Assembly (NCBI RefSeq): GCF_000004825.1
Contig: NW_008805064.1
Span: 2,852,001-2,916,000, forward strand
Length of the DNA: 64,000 nucleotides
Source of the DNA: Heterostelium album PN500
Taxonomy: Eukaryota; Evosea; Eumycetozoa; Acytosteliales; Acytosteliaceae
Reading direction: 5' to 3'
Shown: positions 1 to 11,161 of the stretch, piece by piece
Layout: the number at the start of each line of letters is the position of its first letter
How positions within the stretch are numbered: the stretch's first letter is position 1
Program-made: the position numbers and the translations under genes
Notes under the pieces: model-generated
Told to the model about the DNA's origin: nothing
The model's database searches: none
What the model saw: the letters and a program-made list of their open reading frames with translations, nothing else

Positions 1-1431
1 TGATAGAGTATATTGAAAAAAATTGATTTTGTTATTCTATTTAAATAGTTTGGAAATTTTTAAAGATATTTATAAATGGAATATTGGATCTATTTAAAAA
101 ATCTGATTTCAAGATTGATATATATCTTATAAACTTTGTTGTAATTTAAAAAAAGAATATTCTTATTTTTAATATTTAGAGAGGATGTTTTAGAAGAAAA
201 TGATGATAAAAACTGATAATCTGAAGCCAATTTATATGTTTTTGTTTGGCATTATAAGAATTTAATTTATCATTTTGACCTATAAAATATATAGAGATGT
301 TGTTCTATACAGAATTCACATGCTCGTTGTTACCATTAACAGTACCACCAATTAATATTTTAATTAAACCATTGGGTTTATTATAATTTATAATAGTTAT
401 CTGAGGGTATCAATGGTATACACATCACAACTACTCTTTGATTGCTCCATCCTCATTAACATTTCATTCACTCAAAATTGTATTGAAGGAAATAACTTTC
501 ATCAGTACTATTGAAATTCTTATTAAACAAATAACAAATCCTTGATCAGATATATAAACTCCACACCTCGTATCTCACACAATCACTCTTAGGTGTAATG
601 TAAATAAACCCCGTTCTGTTCCACTTACCCTTCCCCACCAATAAATATTTTAAGTTCGAACAACAGCAACACCACCACACTTCCCTTTTATATTGACTGA
701 AAATTGGTGATTGATCAAGTGTGTTGTTTAGGTGTGGATCATTGATATTGAAAACAATAATTTGTAAGTTTTTGAATGTTCCTCTTTGAACAAAATCACA
801 GGCAACTATCTACTTTAACAAAAGCAAATCTAAATTTAAGATTCAATCTTTTTGAATGTCTATATGTATGTTTGTTATTAATTACCTTACCTTAAGTCAA
901 TCTTAATATATATATATGTGTGTGTGTGGTTTTTTTATTGATTGTTAGTTCCAAACCACACTACTTTTAAATTTGAAAAGATTGTAGTTGAGTGATACCA
1001 CATTAAACAAGTGATTACCTTTTACAGACATATACAAAATACTTATATATATGTGTGGTGTGTGCGTGGGGAAGTTATAAATTAGACTATTTACAGTTTG
1101 TTCATCCTTAAAAAACCCACTAACACAAAATCTTTACTTTATCTTTATATACATCTCAATCGTTATCTTATCTTCTTATTTTATAAAGTTGCATGATATC
1201 CACCATTACTTCTTTTTAGTAGTGGTTGCTGTTGTTGTTGTTGTTTTGAATATGAGGTGACTTATACAATAATCATACCATGAATCGTGTATTATCAAAA
1301 GAAATTCAACAAAAAAAATAGGATGAGGTGTTACTCAAGCTCCAATCAATGTTTGCTTTACTTAGCATCCAATCTAAACCGTATTACAAATTATAAATTA
1401 GTAGTACTACTACTTTATTACCACTGGTATC
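1..1431. other. Intergenic region, no gene seen
   Basis: This stretch lies before the 3' end of the leftward TFIIH gene. It is AT-rich, with TATATA and TG runs near 905-930 and 1040-1070. I find no reading frame with recognisable protein content, no tRNA and no convincing C/D snoRNA. An ATGATGA near 200 is followed by CTGA only about ten bases later, which is too short for a snoRNA. It may hold the 3' UTR of the next gene. Confidence 0.5.
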
Positions 1432-2877
1432 TTAATTCGAATTTGTAGAAGAAGTGGTTGTAGTAGTGGTCGTGGTCGTAGCTGAAGTTGTTGCTGATGC
1501 ATTTGTAATTTTAGAGAGATCATATTTCAATGCAAACTTTGTGCTAAAATGATTCAATCATTTAAAATGGTATTAGTTAGTTAGTTAGTATCATCATTGG
1601 GCACTAAAAATTATAGTAACAATCATTATTAAGTAAATAACATACCCGCAAGTTGAACAAGAAGAGGAGTGTTTACAAAAAACTACAGTGGTTTTTAAAA
1701 GAAGTTAAAGTGTGTCAGTATTTTTAATGATTTAATATTAATGTGATATCAATAATAATAATAATAATAATAATAATTACTTGATAAACAAACAGAACAA
1801 ACAAAACCAATATCAACAATCTTCTTATGACAGAAACAAGATGCTCTAAAATCAACTGTCTTCAAAGTAGGAACACTTAAATACTTTCTTGAGAATGAAT
1901 CTACTAAAAATGTTGACTATAAATAGAAATCATGATTAGATTAATTGGATTGCTATCAATTGACTATGATTAACCATTCTTCAATGTTAACATACTAATA
2001 GGTATTGTGATAGATTCTCTTGTCTTTGAGGTTTTAAATATATTCCATTGGTGAGATGAGATGCTTGTTGTAAAAAGGTAGAGTCTGTTGTTGATAAAAC
2101 ACAACTGTCCACTGGAATCGATTGTTTCTGTGCTGAGAAAATACAATTCATAACCGGTATATACTGTGTCGACACATCCGGTGACAAATTAAATACAAGA
2201 ATTCTAGCTCTTAAACTTGGAAACTCTTTCTTTATTCTATTTATATCTATTATGCATTAAACTATTAATACTTTATTAAAATAACCAAGGTATTGTTGTT
2301 GATTACTTACAACATAATGCCAATGACATTGCAGCAGAGAATGAAGATGTACAATCTTGTTGTTGTTGTTCTTCACTTCTTTTATCTAAATCTTTTTTGT
2401 TTTATGAATGATAAAAATAATAATAGTGTTAGTGTTAAAGATTAGATAATTCATATTGTTGTTGTTGTTGTTGTTGTTGTAGTTGCTGAACAACAATTAT
2501 ACGATAAGCAATAAAAACATACTCTCTAAACATATAGTATTGATTCTTTCCAATGATGATTGTATTTGTTCTGATATACAACGATGATCGGTGAGTGCTT
2601 GTTGTGGTTGTGGTGGATATACAAAGTAACTCTCTCCAATGACAGAAGATATCAGTGCTATTTGATTCTCTTGATTCAACATGAGATAGGCATTGATGAA
2701 TACCAATAAGTTCTCAATAAAAGTGGGCAGTGTAATCAATGGGAATCTACGACCGTCTCTTCCTTCGCTTTGGACTGTCTGCGCTCTCTGACCCCATGAA
2801 TATATATTGAAATCTGCCACTATAACCAATAAACTATTATCATCATCTTCATTCATTAAACTTGTAATTGAATCCAT
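1432..2877 (-). CDS. gtf2h3: TFIIH core subunit Tfb4/p34 (GTF2H3)
   Basis: This is the p34 subunit of the TFIIH core, used in RNA polymerase II initiation and nucleotide excision repair in the nucleus. I read six exons: 2523-2877, 2311-2391, 1996-2246, 1781-1916, 1646-1682 and 1432-1543. All have GT-AG borders and consistent phases and give about 323 residues, close to the roughly 308 of animal GTF2H3. The N-terminal half is the von Willebrand A-like fold (LLVIVADFN near the start, later ALCYINRIKKEFPSL and LVFNLSPDVSTQYIP). The C-terminal zinc finger is visible as CFCHKK then CSVCLSIFCK and CSTCG, and spans three small exons. The tail is Thr/Ser-rich. The family call is secure; the exact borders of the small exons are inferred. 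Confidence 0.93.
1751..1778. repeat. (ATA)n microsatellite in an intron
   Basis: About nine AAT/ATA units lie in the intron between exons 4 and 5 of the TFIIH p34 gene, next to the splice donor at 1780. This is ordinary dictyostelid simple sequence. Confidence 0.85.
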
Positions 2878-3032
2878 TATTATATCTTTATCTTTATCTA
2901 TCCACCAACAACAATGAACTTCTTTCTTTTAAAACATGAAAACATGAATTACAAAAAAAAAAAAAAAACAAAATATTATTAAAATTTTAAGAAATCGTTT
3001 AGATTGTATTTGTAGATATATATTATATAATA

Positions 3033-3563
3033 ATGTCAAATAGATGTATAAAGATATTAGGTATAGGAAATGATATTGTTAAAATATCTAGGTTCACTGT
3101 GAACTCAGAGAATGAACGATTTTTAAAGAGAGCATTTCATCCTGTGGAAATAGAGAAATTCAAAGAATTGAAATTACAAAGTCAACAGAATGCTTTACAA
3201 TATTTAGCTGGAAGGTATGCTATTTGCTATATTTACTTAACTCATCTAATAATTGATTATACATTTCATATGATCAATATTAATTAATATATTTTTTATT
3301 TTAATCCATTAAGATGGGCAGCAAAAGAATCAGTTTATAAAGCATTCAAAGGAATTGAAAGAGCAAAACTAAACTTTCAAAATATACGTATACTTTCGAA
3401 TAGCGATGGATCTCCGTACGTCGATCTAATCGAAAACTCTTTGGATCTGTCGAAGCAGCTGAATGTAACCGATATACACATTTCGATATCACACGACACT
3501 GACTATGCTATTGCCAATGTAATTATAGAACATGAACCAAACCAACCAACTCTTCTAAAATAA
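3033..3563 (+). CDS. AcpS-type holo-[acyl-carrier-protein] synthase
   Basis: A 4'-phosphopantetheinyl transferase of the small AcpS type, which moves phosphopantetheine from CoA to a serine of an acyl carrier protein. Two exons, 3033-3214 and 3314-3563, joined by a GTATGC...AG intron, give about 143 residues, which fits AcpS (near 120-130). The Mg-binding motif is IGNDIVKISRF near residues 11-21. The second signature, split by the intron, reads AGRWAAKESVYKAF, and the C-terminal SISHDTDYAIA is typical. In this lineage AcpS-like proteins probably serve a mitochondrial carrier protein; that is inference, and I see no clear targeting peptide. It is divergent to the TFIIH gene, with about 155 bases between them. 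Confidence 0.9.
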
Positions 3564-4014
3564 ATAAATAAATAAAATCAATAATAATACATAACAATCA
3601 TTCTTTAAAAAGCTGGTTACCCTCCATTTTTCATTATGATAAACACTTCAAAATTTTTTTTGTATTTTTTTTATTTTTATTTTTATTTTTCATTTTTGTT
3701 TTTTTCATGTGATGATCATTGCTTTGTATTGGTTATCCAAGTATCAATCTAAAAAAGACTATTTTGACTATATATATATTATTCTATATAGAAATCAATA
3801 TCAATATCATAAATTAAAATATATATTTAATTAATTAATTTTTGTATTGTATAGGTGGTGGATAATAGAGTAAAGATATTAATCATTGTATTTATAAACT
3901 GTATAAATAATAACAAGAAATATTGAATTTGTTTGACTTTGACTATTGGTTAGTTGATTGATTGGTTTCGAAAAAAAGAAACTAATTAAAAACATATTTG
4001 AGAACATCACAAAA
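3564..4014. promoter_or_regulatory. Upstream region of the dynein intermediate chain gene
   Basis: About 450 bases of AT-rich DNA lie between the AcpS stop and the dynein gene start. They contain T-runs near 3655-3705 and a TATATATA stretch near 3770. No gene is seen. The region should hold the AcpS 3' end and the dynein promoter, but no specific element can be named. Confidence 0.4.
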
Positions 4015-6239
4015 ATGGATAGTGAAGCTATGAAAAATCAGAGAAAGAAGGAGTTGGAAGAGAAGAAAAAGAGAATTGCAGAGTATAAAGAAAAGAATGT
4101 AAGCATCGTCATTAACTAACATCATCTATTCTATATTTGTCGAAACATTCAGCCATTCAGTTAGTTAATATAATGAAATAACACTATTTTTATATCTATT
4201 GCTATAGAAAAATGTGGGACAGAAACCATCATCTTTATCATCACCAACTACCACTGCAGCTGCATCACCATCGCCAACCTCCAAAGGAATGGATTTCGAC
4301 AGTCTAATGGATTCCATTCACCAAATGGTACCATCACCAGTCGCCACTTCACCAACACAAACAGAGCAATCACAACAAGTTCCAGAAGACATTAAATCAC
4401 CTGCAGCTGATGAGAAGAAGTAAGTAATATTGGTCTGGTGTGGTGGATGCACTAATTTTTAACAAACTTACTTAGTTGTGCTAACTAACTAATCGAACTT
4501 TAAAATTGTAGATATAAACCAGTTTTAACAGTACAATCATTGGTTATAGATATCGATTTACCACCAAAGGAGATTCCAAAATATTCAAAGGGAACTCAAA
4601 CTATTGATCCAGAACCATTGACAGAGGAGGAGATTGCTGCGAGATCAGTGCAATCGACTCCATCGAAATCAAAGTTGAAATATCAACCTTCATTCCTCAC
4701 ACAATCACAATCACAGATGCAACAACAGCAGCAGCAATCCTCGAATCAAGGAACAGATACAGCGATACCAGAGGCTGCAGAGGAATCTTCATCGTCAAAC
4801 GAACCTGAAATTATAGTGTTGAACGATCTCGACAAGAGCAACATCTTGGAGTCTGACTCTTTCAAATCGTTCTTCTCCAGAACCTCCAAAGTAATTGAAC
4901 GTGCACTCTGTCTTGATGATTCAATCGATATTTTAGTTGACTATACTAAATCTGATGAAGAGTATGTATATATATAAACAAGCCAATAACTATTTTATTT
5001 CTATTTTCTTCTAATACCAAGATAATAATATCGAAAATTCGCTTATTTTGTAGGAGTAAATCATCATCTAAAGAATTAACATTGATTGGAACATTACAAG
5101 ATGAAAGATGGTCGAAACATAGATCAGTTACCGATATCAATTGGTCACCTAAACATCCAGAGTTGGTAGTGACATCATACTCTGCAAATGAGGCAGGTTC
5201 TCACGACCCAGATGGAGTTGTCCTCGTTTGGACTGTAAATAACTATTTCCAGAAACCAGAATACGTTTTCAATTGTCAGTCGCCAGTGATGACAACCTTC
5301 TTTTCGAGATATCATCCCACTTTGATCGTTGGTGGTACATACTCTGGTCAGATCGTTGTTTGGGACACCCGTTCCAAGTCGACACCAGTACAGAGGACAC
5401 CGCTCTCGTCAGTCGGACACACCCACCCCGTCTACAGCATGGCCGTCGTCGGTTCGGCAAACGCCAACAGCTTAGTATCGATCTCAACCGATGGTAAACT
5501 ATGCAGTTGGAGTCTGGACAATCTCTCACAACCCATTGAAACACTCGACCTCAACTCTCGCGCCAACACCGCAACTGTCTCCACCACCACCTCGATCGCC
5601 GTGACATCGCTCGTCTTCCCCGAGACCGAAATGAACACATTCTACGTCGGTACCGAGGAAGGTGTTATCTATCAAGCACAAGCACACGGTGCCAAAGCTG
5701 GTGTCAACGAGCGTTTCAAAGCACATTACGGTCCGGTCACCTCAATCGACTTCCACCCACCCTCACGTAACAGCTCAGAGTTCTCGAATCTCTTCCTTTC
5801 ATCGTCGACCGATTGGACATGTCGTTTGTGGTCATCGAGCAAGCCAGATCAACCTATCTACTCGTTCGAAGACTACACCGATTACGTATTCGATGCACGT
5901 TGGTCGCCAGTGAATCCATCGATTTTCGCAACCGGTGACGGCAGTGGACAACTTGCACTCTGGGACTTGAACGAAGAGACCGAAGCACCGATCTTCCGTG
6001 CCAAGACATCATCTCGTTCACTCAATCGTCTTTCATGGTCTGCCGATGGTAGACGTCTTCTCGTTGGTGACTCTGGTGGCCAACTTTCACTCTATGACTC
6101 AAGTCAATTCGCATCGCCACAAGTTGACGATTGGACAAAATTCGGTGAAGTCATCAACAAACTTACATCAAAACCACTCAGTCTTCAACAAGATTCACCA
6201 ATATTAGGATCAAACTTACAATCGTCCGAACATGATTAA
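4015..6239 (+). CDS. DYNC1I: Cytoplasmic dynein intermediate chain
   Basis: This non-catalytic dynein subunit links the heavy chain to light chains and cargo adaptors. Four exons (4015-4098, 4208-4419, 4512-4961, 5054-6239) give about 643 residues, the usual size. The N-terminal charged helix ([17 protein letters not shown]) corresponds to the segment that binds dynactin p150 and NudE in this family. A low-complexity Ser/Pro/Gln linker follows and includes KYSKGTQT, which matches the LC8-binding TQT motif. From about residue 250 there is a WD40 beta-propeller, with repeats ending in LVWT, IVVWD, LCSW, CRLW and LALWD. The propeller exon is notably less AT-rich than the surroundings. Identification is secure; I give a family symbol because I am unsure of the local gene name. 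Confidence 0.95.
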
Positions 6240-6487
6240 AAACTTTACTTTTGAAAATAAATAAAAAACAAAACACAAATATATAAATATCAGAGTTTTA
6301 TTTGTTTTGTAACTACTACTATAAAAGACTAATAATACAACAATATTCTTCAATATTGGTTGGTATTATAAGTAATACAATACAATACTAATTTAAACAA
6401 ATTAAGAATAAAAGTCAAATAAAAGATAGTTTTTTTGTAGATGGTTATTTTTTATTTAATATCTAAAGATCTAGATAAAAAGTAAAT

Positions 6488-7182
6488 TTACTTGGCGAAG
6501 GCAGTGAGGATATCAGAGTCACCCTCGTTGGTGATGCTCATGACTGAGACTCTGAATTTCTTACCGCAACCAGTACCGAGATCAATGTTGTTACCGTTGA
6601 AGAGATGGACGTTGGTCTTGCTCAACATGGCGTAGTATTCGATTTCAGAACGTCTGAGTGGTGGGCAGTTGTTGGAGATGAGGATCAACTTTGACTTACC
6701 AGATCTCAAAGTCTTGAGGGTTGACTTGTATCCGAGTTGGGATTTACCGGACTTCATGACGAGAGCCAACTTGGCACCGATGTTTTCTTGGGACTTCTTC
6801 TATAAAATCGAAAGAACTCTAGTTAGTTAAATTGTTACTTTTATTAAATTCGAATAATAATAAATAAAAAAACAAATAATAAATAGATATATATAAAATG
6901 TTATAACTATTATTATTATTATTATACCAACAATTATAATTGGAATTAATCAAATTATAATTAATCTAATTGACTATCTCTCCACCACTGATAATCTTAA
7001 AAAATAAATAAAACAAATCAATCATGATTTGTAAATTTGATTTTATAGAATTATTGGTATCTTTAAGATATAGATATAATTATAAATATTGATTATGACC
7101 TATCTAACTGATATGATATTTTATAAGCAATCACACATTTGCATATTGTGTCGAATCATACTTGTTTCTTTGTGCTAACCAT
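6488..7182 (-). CDS. rpl30: 60S ribosomal protein L30 (eL30)
   Basis: A large-subunit ribosomal protein. Exon 1 (7162-7182) encodes only MVSTKKQ. A 362-base intron follows, and exon 2 (6488-6799) supplies [19 protein letters not shown] and the rest, about 110 residues in all. Diagnostic segments are [38 protein letters not shown] and [12 protein letters not shown], followed by the conserved GDSDIL near the C-terminus. A short first exon followed by a longer intron is common in ribosomal protein genes. A start at the first in-frame Met of exon 2 would lose the conserved N-terminus, so the spliced start is preferred. Confidence 0.95.
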
Positions 7183-7920
7183 CTCTGAAACTGTATAGAA
7201 TTTCTCCGGTGAGGATATACAACTATTGATAGAATAAAAAAAAAGATTAAAAACTTGAAAGTGGCATGAGTTAAGCGAGAACGATGAAAAAAAAATTCAA
7301 AAAAAAAATAATTTTTTTTACAAAATAATTATTGAAAAAAAAAAGTCCTCCTTCTTCAAACGTTACAAGTAAGCTCTACCAAACTAAAACAATAATTATC
7401 TCTTCACTGAGGTTCCGTTACAAATGTTTTCTAACAATAATCATTGTTATTCAAATATTATTAAACTATTTATTTGTACTTTTAATCAAATCTCAGTATT
7501 TCATCGCTATATGAGGATCATAAATCTCACAGAATAAATTAAATAATTATACAGATATCAATATCATGCTCTTCTTTAGAAATTAATTTAGCAATAATCA
7601 CTTTATGATTATTATCAAACAAATAAATATTGTAATTGTTTAAATAATAAATTGTTTGAATATATTATGCCCGGGCAGTAGTAGTTGATTGCTAATTTTT
7701 TAAAAAATAATTTTTTTTTTTTTTTCGTTTCAGTTTAGCAGATTTTTTTTTTTTTTTCTTTCGTTTTGCTCTTGCTATCTGTCATAAATAATCGATTTGT
7801 ATCTATTCATTTTCATTATTTCGTCTTGGTTACTAATTTATAGATGCATTGCATTTGATATTTTTTTTAAATTGTAAGTTTACACAATATATAGTTGGTT
7901 ATAGTTAGTAGAATAGTTAA
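7183..7920. other. Intergenic region upstream of rpl30
   Basis: This is mostly A/T homopolymer with no recognisable gene. Long T-runs lie near 7709-7725 and 7743-7758. A self-complementary TGCCCGGGCA at 7668-7677 stands out as the only GC-rich block. The region should contain the rpl30 promoter (leftward) and whatever drives the rightward snoRNA candidate. Confidence 0.4.
7668..7677. repeat. GC-rich 10-bp palindrome
   Basis: TGCCCGGGCA is a perfect self-complementary decamer in a stretch that is otherwise almost pure A/T. It lies about 490 bases upstream of the rpl30 start and 245 bases before the snoRNA candidate. The function is unknown; a binding site for a dimeric factor is possible. Confidence 0.35.
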
Positions 7921-8019
7921 ATATTGTTTTGATGATGATACAACGACCTGAACTTACATCAATTCTGGTGACAAAAATCGTATGGTTATTGGTTAAAATT
8001 TTCTGATCCTAAACAATAT
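7921..8019 (+). ncRNA. Candidate C/D-box small nucleolar RNA
   Basis: A C box ATGATGA (7932-7938) and a D box CTGA (8003-8006) are enclosed by a perfect 9-base terminal stem: ATATTGTTT at 7921-7929 pairs with AAACAATAT at 8011-8019. An internal GGTGACA near 7968-7974 resembles a C' box, and CTGG just before it resembles a D' box. The length of about 99 bases fits dictyostelid C/D snoRNAs, which guide 2'-O-methylation of rRNA or snRNA. The guide next to the D box would be about GGTTAAAATTTT, but I could not assign a target. It sits between two protein genes, not in an intron. Confidence 0.6.
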
Positions 8020-8340
8020 TATAACTTTTTCTTAACAAATACCACTAAATTTTATTTAATAATCATTCAATAATACTAATCTTCTTTTTCTCTTCAATAG
8101 TTTATAGTGAAGCTTTTTTCAATGTTGTTGAGTTGCCTTTGATCAGAATTTTAAAAATATGATTATAAATAAACATTTTTTATTTTATTTAATATTAAAT
8201 ATTCTTTTTTACTTTATTTAATCTTTTTTAATATTGTTTGTTTTTTGTTTTTTTTTGCGCTTATTTAGATATATTGTAATTTATTTTAAAATGAAAAAGA
8301 GAAGATTTTTTTTTTTTTTTTATAGTTTATTAATGACTAT

Positions 8341-8900
8341 TTATCTCTTTGGTACAGGAGCAATCTTTGGTGGTAACTTGGGTGGTGGAGCAGCGACTTT
8401 TGCAGGTAATTTTGGTGGTAAAGCAACTGGCTTTGGTGGTCCAGAGCTAATTGGTGCTGGTGGTCCTGCTGGTTTTTTCTGTGGAAAAGTAAATGATGAT
8501 TGATTGGATGTTAGTATTTTATTATTTCCGCTGTAGTATGAGTTTAATAAGTATTTACCATTCCTGGAAGAGCCATTGGTGGGGGTCCTCCTGCACCTCC
8601 TGGACGTGGCATTCCTCCCATTGGAGCACCACCTGGACGTGGCATTCCACCGGCACCACCGCCACCAGCTGACTTGTCTGGTGCCAGTAATGGACTTGAT
8701 CTATCGTTGGTCTTTGTTTTCTTTAATTTGGAGCCCTTTTGAATAGAGTTTAGCAATGCATTTCTCTCTGATGATTTGGGTGGTGGTGCAACTGGTGCCG
8801 CTGGTGCTGGAGGAGGTGGTGGAGCTGGTGGTTTCATTCCCATCATTGGTGGAGCAGGTCCTTTACCTACTGGTGGTCTTGGTGGAGCTCTTGTTGCCAT
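8341..8900 (-). CDS. Short WIP/verprolin-like WH2 protein
   Basis: A proline-rich actin regulator. Exons 8559-8900 and 8341-8478 give 159 residues. The start is MATRAPPRPPVGKGPAPP, with repeated poly-proline blocks. The WH2 actin-binding motif RNALLNSIQKGSKLKK followed by TNDRS matches WIP/verprolin, where WH2 binds G-actin and poly-proline binds profilin. Two GGMPRPGGA repeats follow, and the second exon is almost only Pro, Lys, Ala and Leu. WIP proteins normally hold WASP at sites of actin assembly. This one is short (family members reach 300-800 residues) and I cannot see a clear C-terminal WASP-binding motif, so an actobindin-like role is possible. Confidence 0.82.
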
Positions 8901-9801
8901 TATTTTATTGTTTTCTTAAATTATTGTTTGGAAATTAAAATATATAGATTTTCTAATGATACAAATAAATAAATAAATAGTTTGTTTATTATTATATTAT
9001 ACAAATAAATAAATAAATAAATAGTTTTGGATGTTTTACAATTGACAAATAGTTTGTTATATTTATCAGTTATGTCTATTGAAAAAACAATTTGATGGTG
9101 GAAAAAGTAAAATAGATCTCTACAAAAGAAAATGGTTTAAGAGAGTTGGAAATTTAAAGAGAACTGTTGGACAAAAAAAATAAATTTTGAAGATGATTGT
9201 TTTGTTTGGTGGAACTGAGTTGGTGGATGGTTTGGTGTTCACAATAAATTGATATATATTATGTTAATGCACAAAAATAAATCAACAAAAGGCAAAACAT
9301 TGTTGACCTCAATTATTTTATTAATAAAAAAATGTACAACTGCAGGGTCAAAAGGTGGGATTTTGAGTTGGAATCCAATAAAGGATGGCTAATTTTTCTT
9401 TTTTTTTTTGCAAAAATAAATATTATCACACACCCAATAAATTTGTTATCATAAAAAATTTGATCAAAAAAATATCTAAATTGCGATGCTATATTAAAAT
9501 TTTAATATATTCAAAAAAAAAAAAAGAGAAAGGTAATCTTGATTAGATTATATATCTATTAGTTGTTCTTTTTTTTATTTTTTTACAATAATAAAAAGAA
9601 GTTGGTCGTTTGTATTTTTATATATAGCTTATTGTTTACTTTTTTTAAATTAATGAATTAGTTTTACAATAAATATTATCTTATTATATTATTTATATAT
9701 TTTGGAGCGATAGTATACTATATAGGAGGGAAGTCATCTTGATTGATTGATTGATTGGTTGATTGAATAGATTGTGATTGGTATTTCTGTTGTGAGCTTC
9801 G
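8901..9801. other. Intergenic region, no gene seen
   Basis: AT-rich DNA between the WIP-like gene start and the end of the E3 ligase gene. It holds two AAATAAATAAATAG blocks (about 8965-8981 and 9003-9025), which look like a small local duplication, and A/T homopolymers. No coding or RNA gene is evident. Confidence 0.45.
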
Positions 9802-10540
9802 TTATGCTTGATTAATTCTGCATATTGAACATCCATAGCAATGTTCCTCTCCATTGAGTGGATGGATGTTGCCACATGTACATTTAGGTAGGTCAGCTCT
9901 TGGTGTACGAACCATTTCCGTTGATTTCTTATGACAATCATCACAAAAGTGTGTCTTACCCCAACAAAAGAATACAGATGTATTACAACAGAATTTACAT
10001 TTATATTCACTACAAGTAAAGTAAATTAGATTTAGTTATAATATTACTAAATAATAAAAATAAATAATAACATACATATAGTCTTTTCCATGTTTTTCAC
10101 AATTATCTTTACCATCACAACTACATCCACCACATAAAAGTTCTTCAGCTTTGAAATCTACATTGTTCTCTCCACATGCTTTTTCACCACCAAAGTATGG
10201 TTTCTTGCATTTGAAGCATGGGAAATAGGAGAGTCTTTCCATGACATAGAGTTCTTCGTTTTTGTACCATTTACATTTTGGATCTTTGAGATCTACACCC
10301 TTCTCTGGACCATACGACACCAGTCTCTGTATTCCTTTGGTTTTAATCTTATCGTACAGCTCCAGTATTGGATCCAATTCGTCCTTCAGAGATTCATGAA
10401 CTATATTCTGTGAGCACAATGCACACTTCATAAATCCAAAAGATATTCTAGATGAGTTCCATTTGTTTACAAGTTTCTTTTTACAACATTCGTAGTGGAA
10501 CTATACAAATAATTAATCATTAGTAAATAGATTCTTCAAA

Positions 10541-10603
<63 letters not shown>

Positions 10604-11117
10604 ATAAACTAATAAATAGATTCAACACTTACAATATGTCCACAATTTAATTTTATACATGGCGCAGAAGCAAGATCTTCTACCCAACAGATATTACAGT
10701 AGTCTGTTTCGACTTGGTTGGATTTCGCGCAGTTTGGATGTAGACATGGCATGCATTGTTTCTCGTCGGCAATGCCATGGCAGTTGTGCCCACAAGCCAG
10801 TATCTTTTGACAAGATTTCTTTGACTTTAGCTGACACTCCTGTGAGTTGCAAATCTGATCTTTGTTCGCCTTGACAATCGCAGTCTGACAGAATCTACAG
10901 TGACTCGATTGCGAGTAGGTCTTGAATTGCTCGCAGTTGAATCCCAGATGATAGGGATTGGAGTGACACTCTGAACAAAACACAGTCGAACAACTATAAC
11001 ATCGTAGTCTACATTTATTCTTGTGTCTAATTGCTTCTTGACTCAATTCATTTCCATTGTCATCCTAAAAGTAATTCAATAACAAATAATCATATTAATT
11101 AACAGCACAATTAGACA

Positions 11118-11161
<44 letters not shown>

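Noticed and set aside
199-225. Possible C/D snoRNA (ATGATGA and CTGA)
   Set aside because: The boxes are only about ten bases apart and there is no terminal stem.
7332-7514. 60-residue frame after an A-run
   Set aside because: It starts in a homopolymer and is mostly hydrophobic translation of AT-rich DNA, with no family resemblance or splice partner.
8234-8503. 89-residue plus-strand frame with Gly-rich end
   Set aside because: It is the antisense of the Pro-rich second exon of the WIP-like gene; Gly/Gly runs are the mirror of Pro codons.
10541-10603. (TTG)n array considered as a CRISPR-like or satellite repeat
   Set aside because: It is a plain trinucleotide microsatellite in an intron with no spacers.
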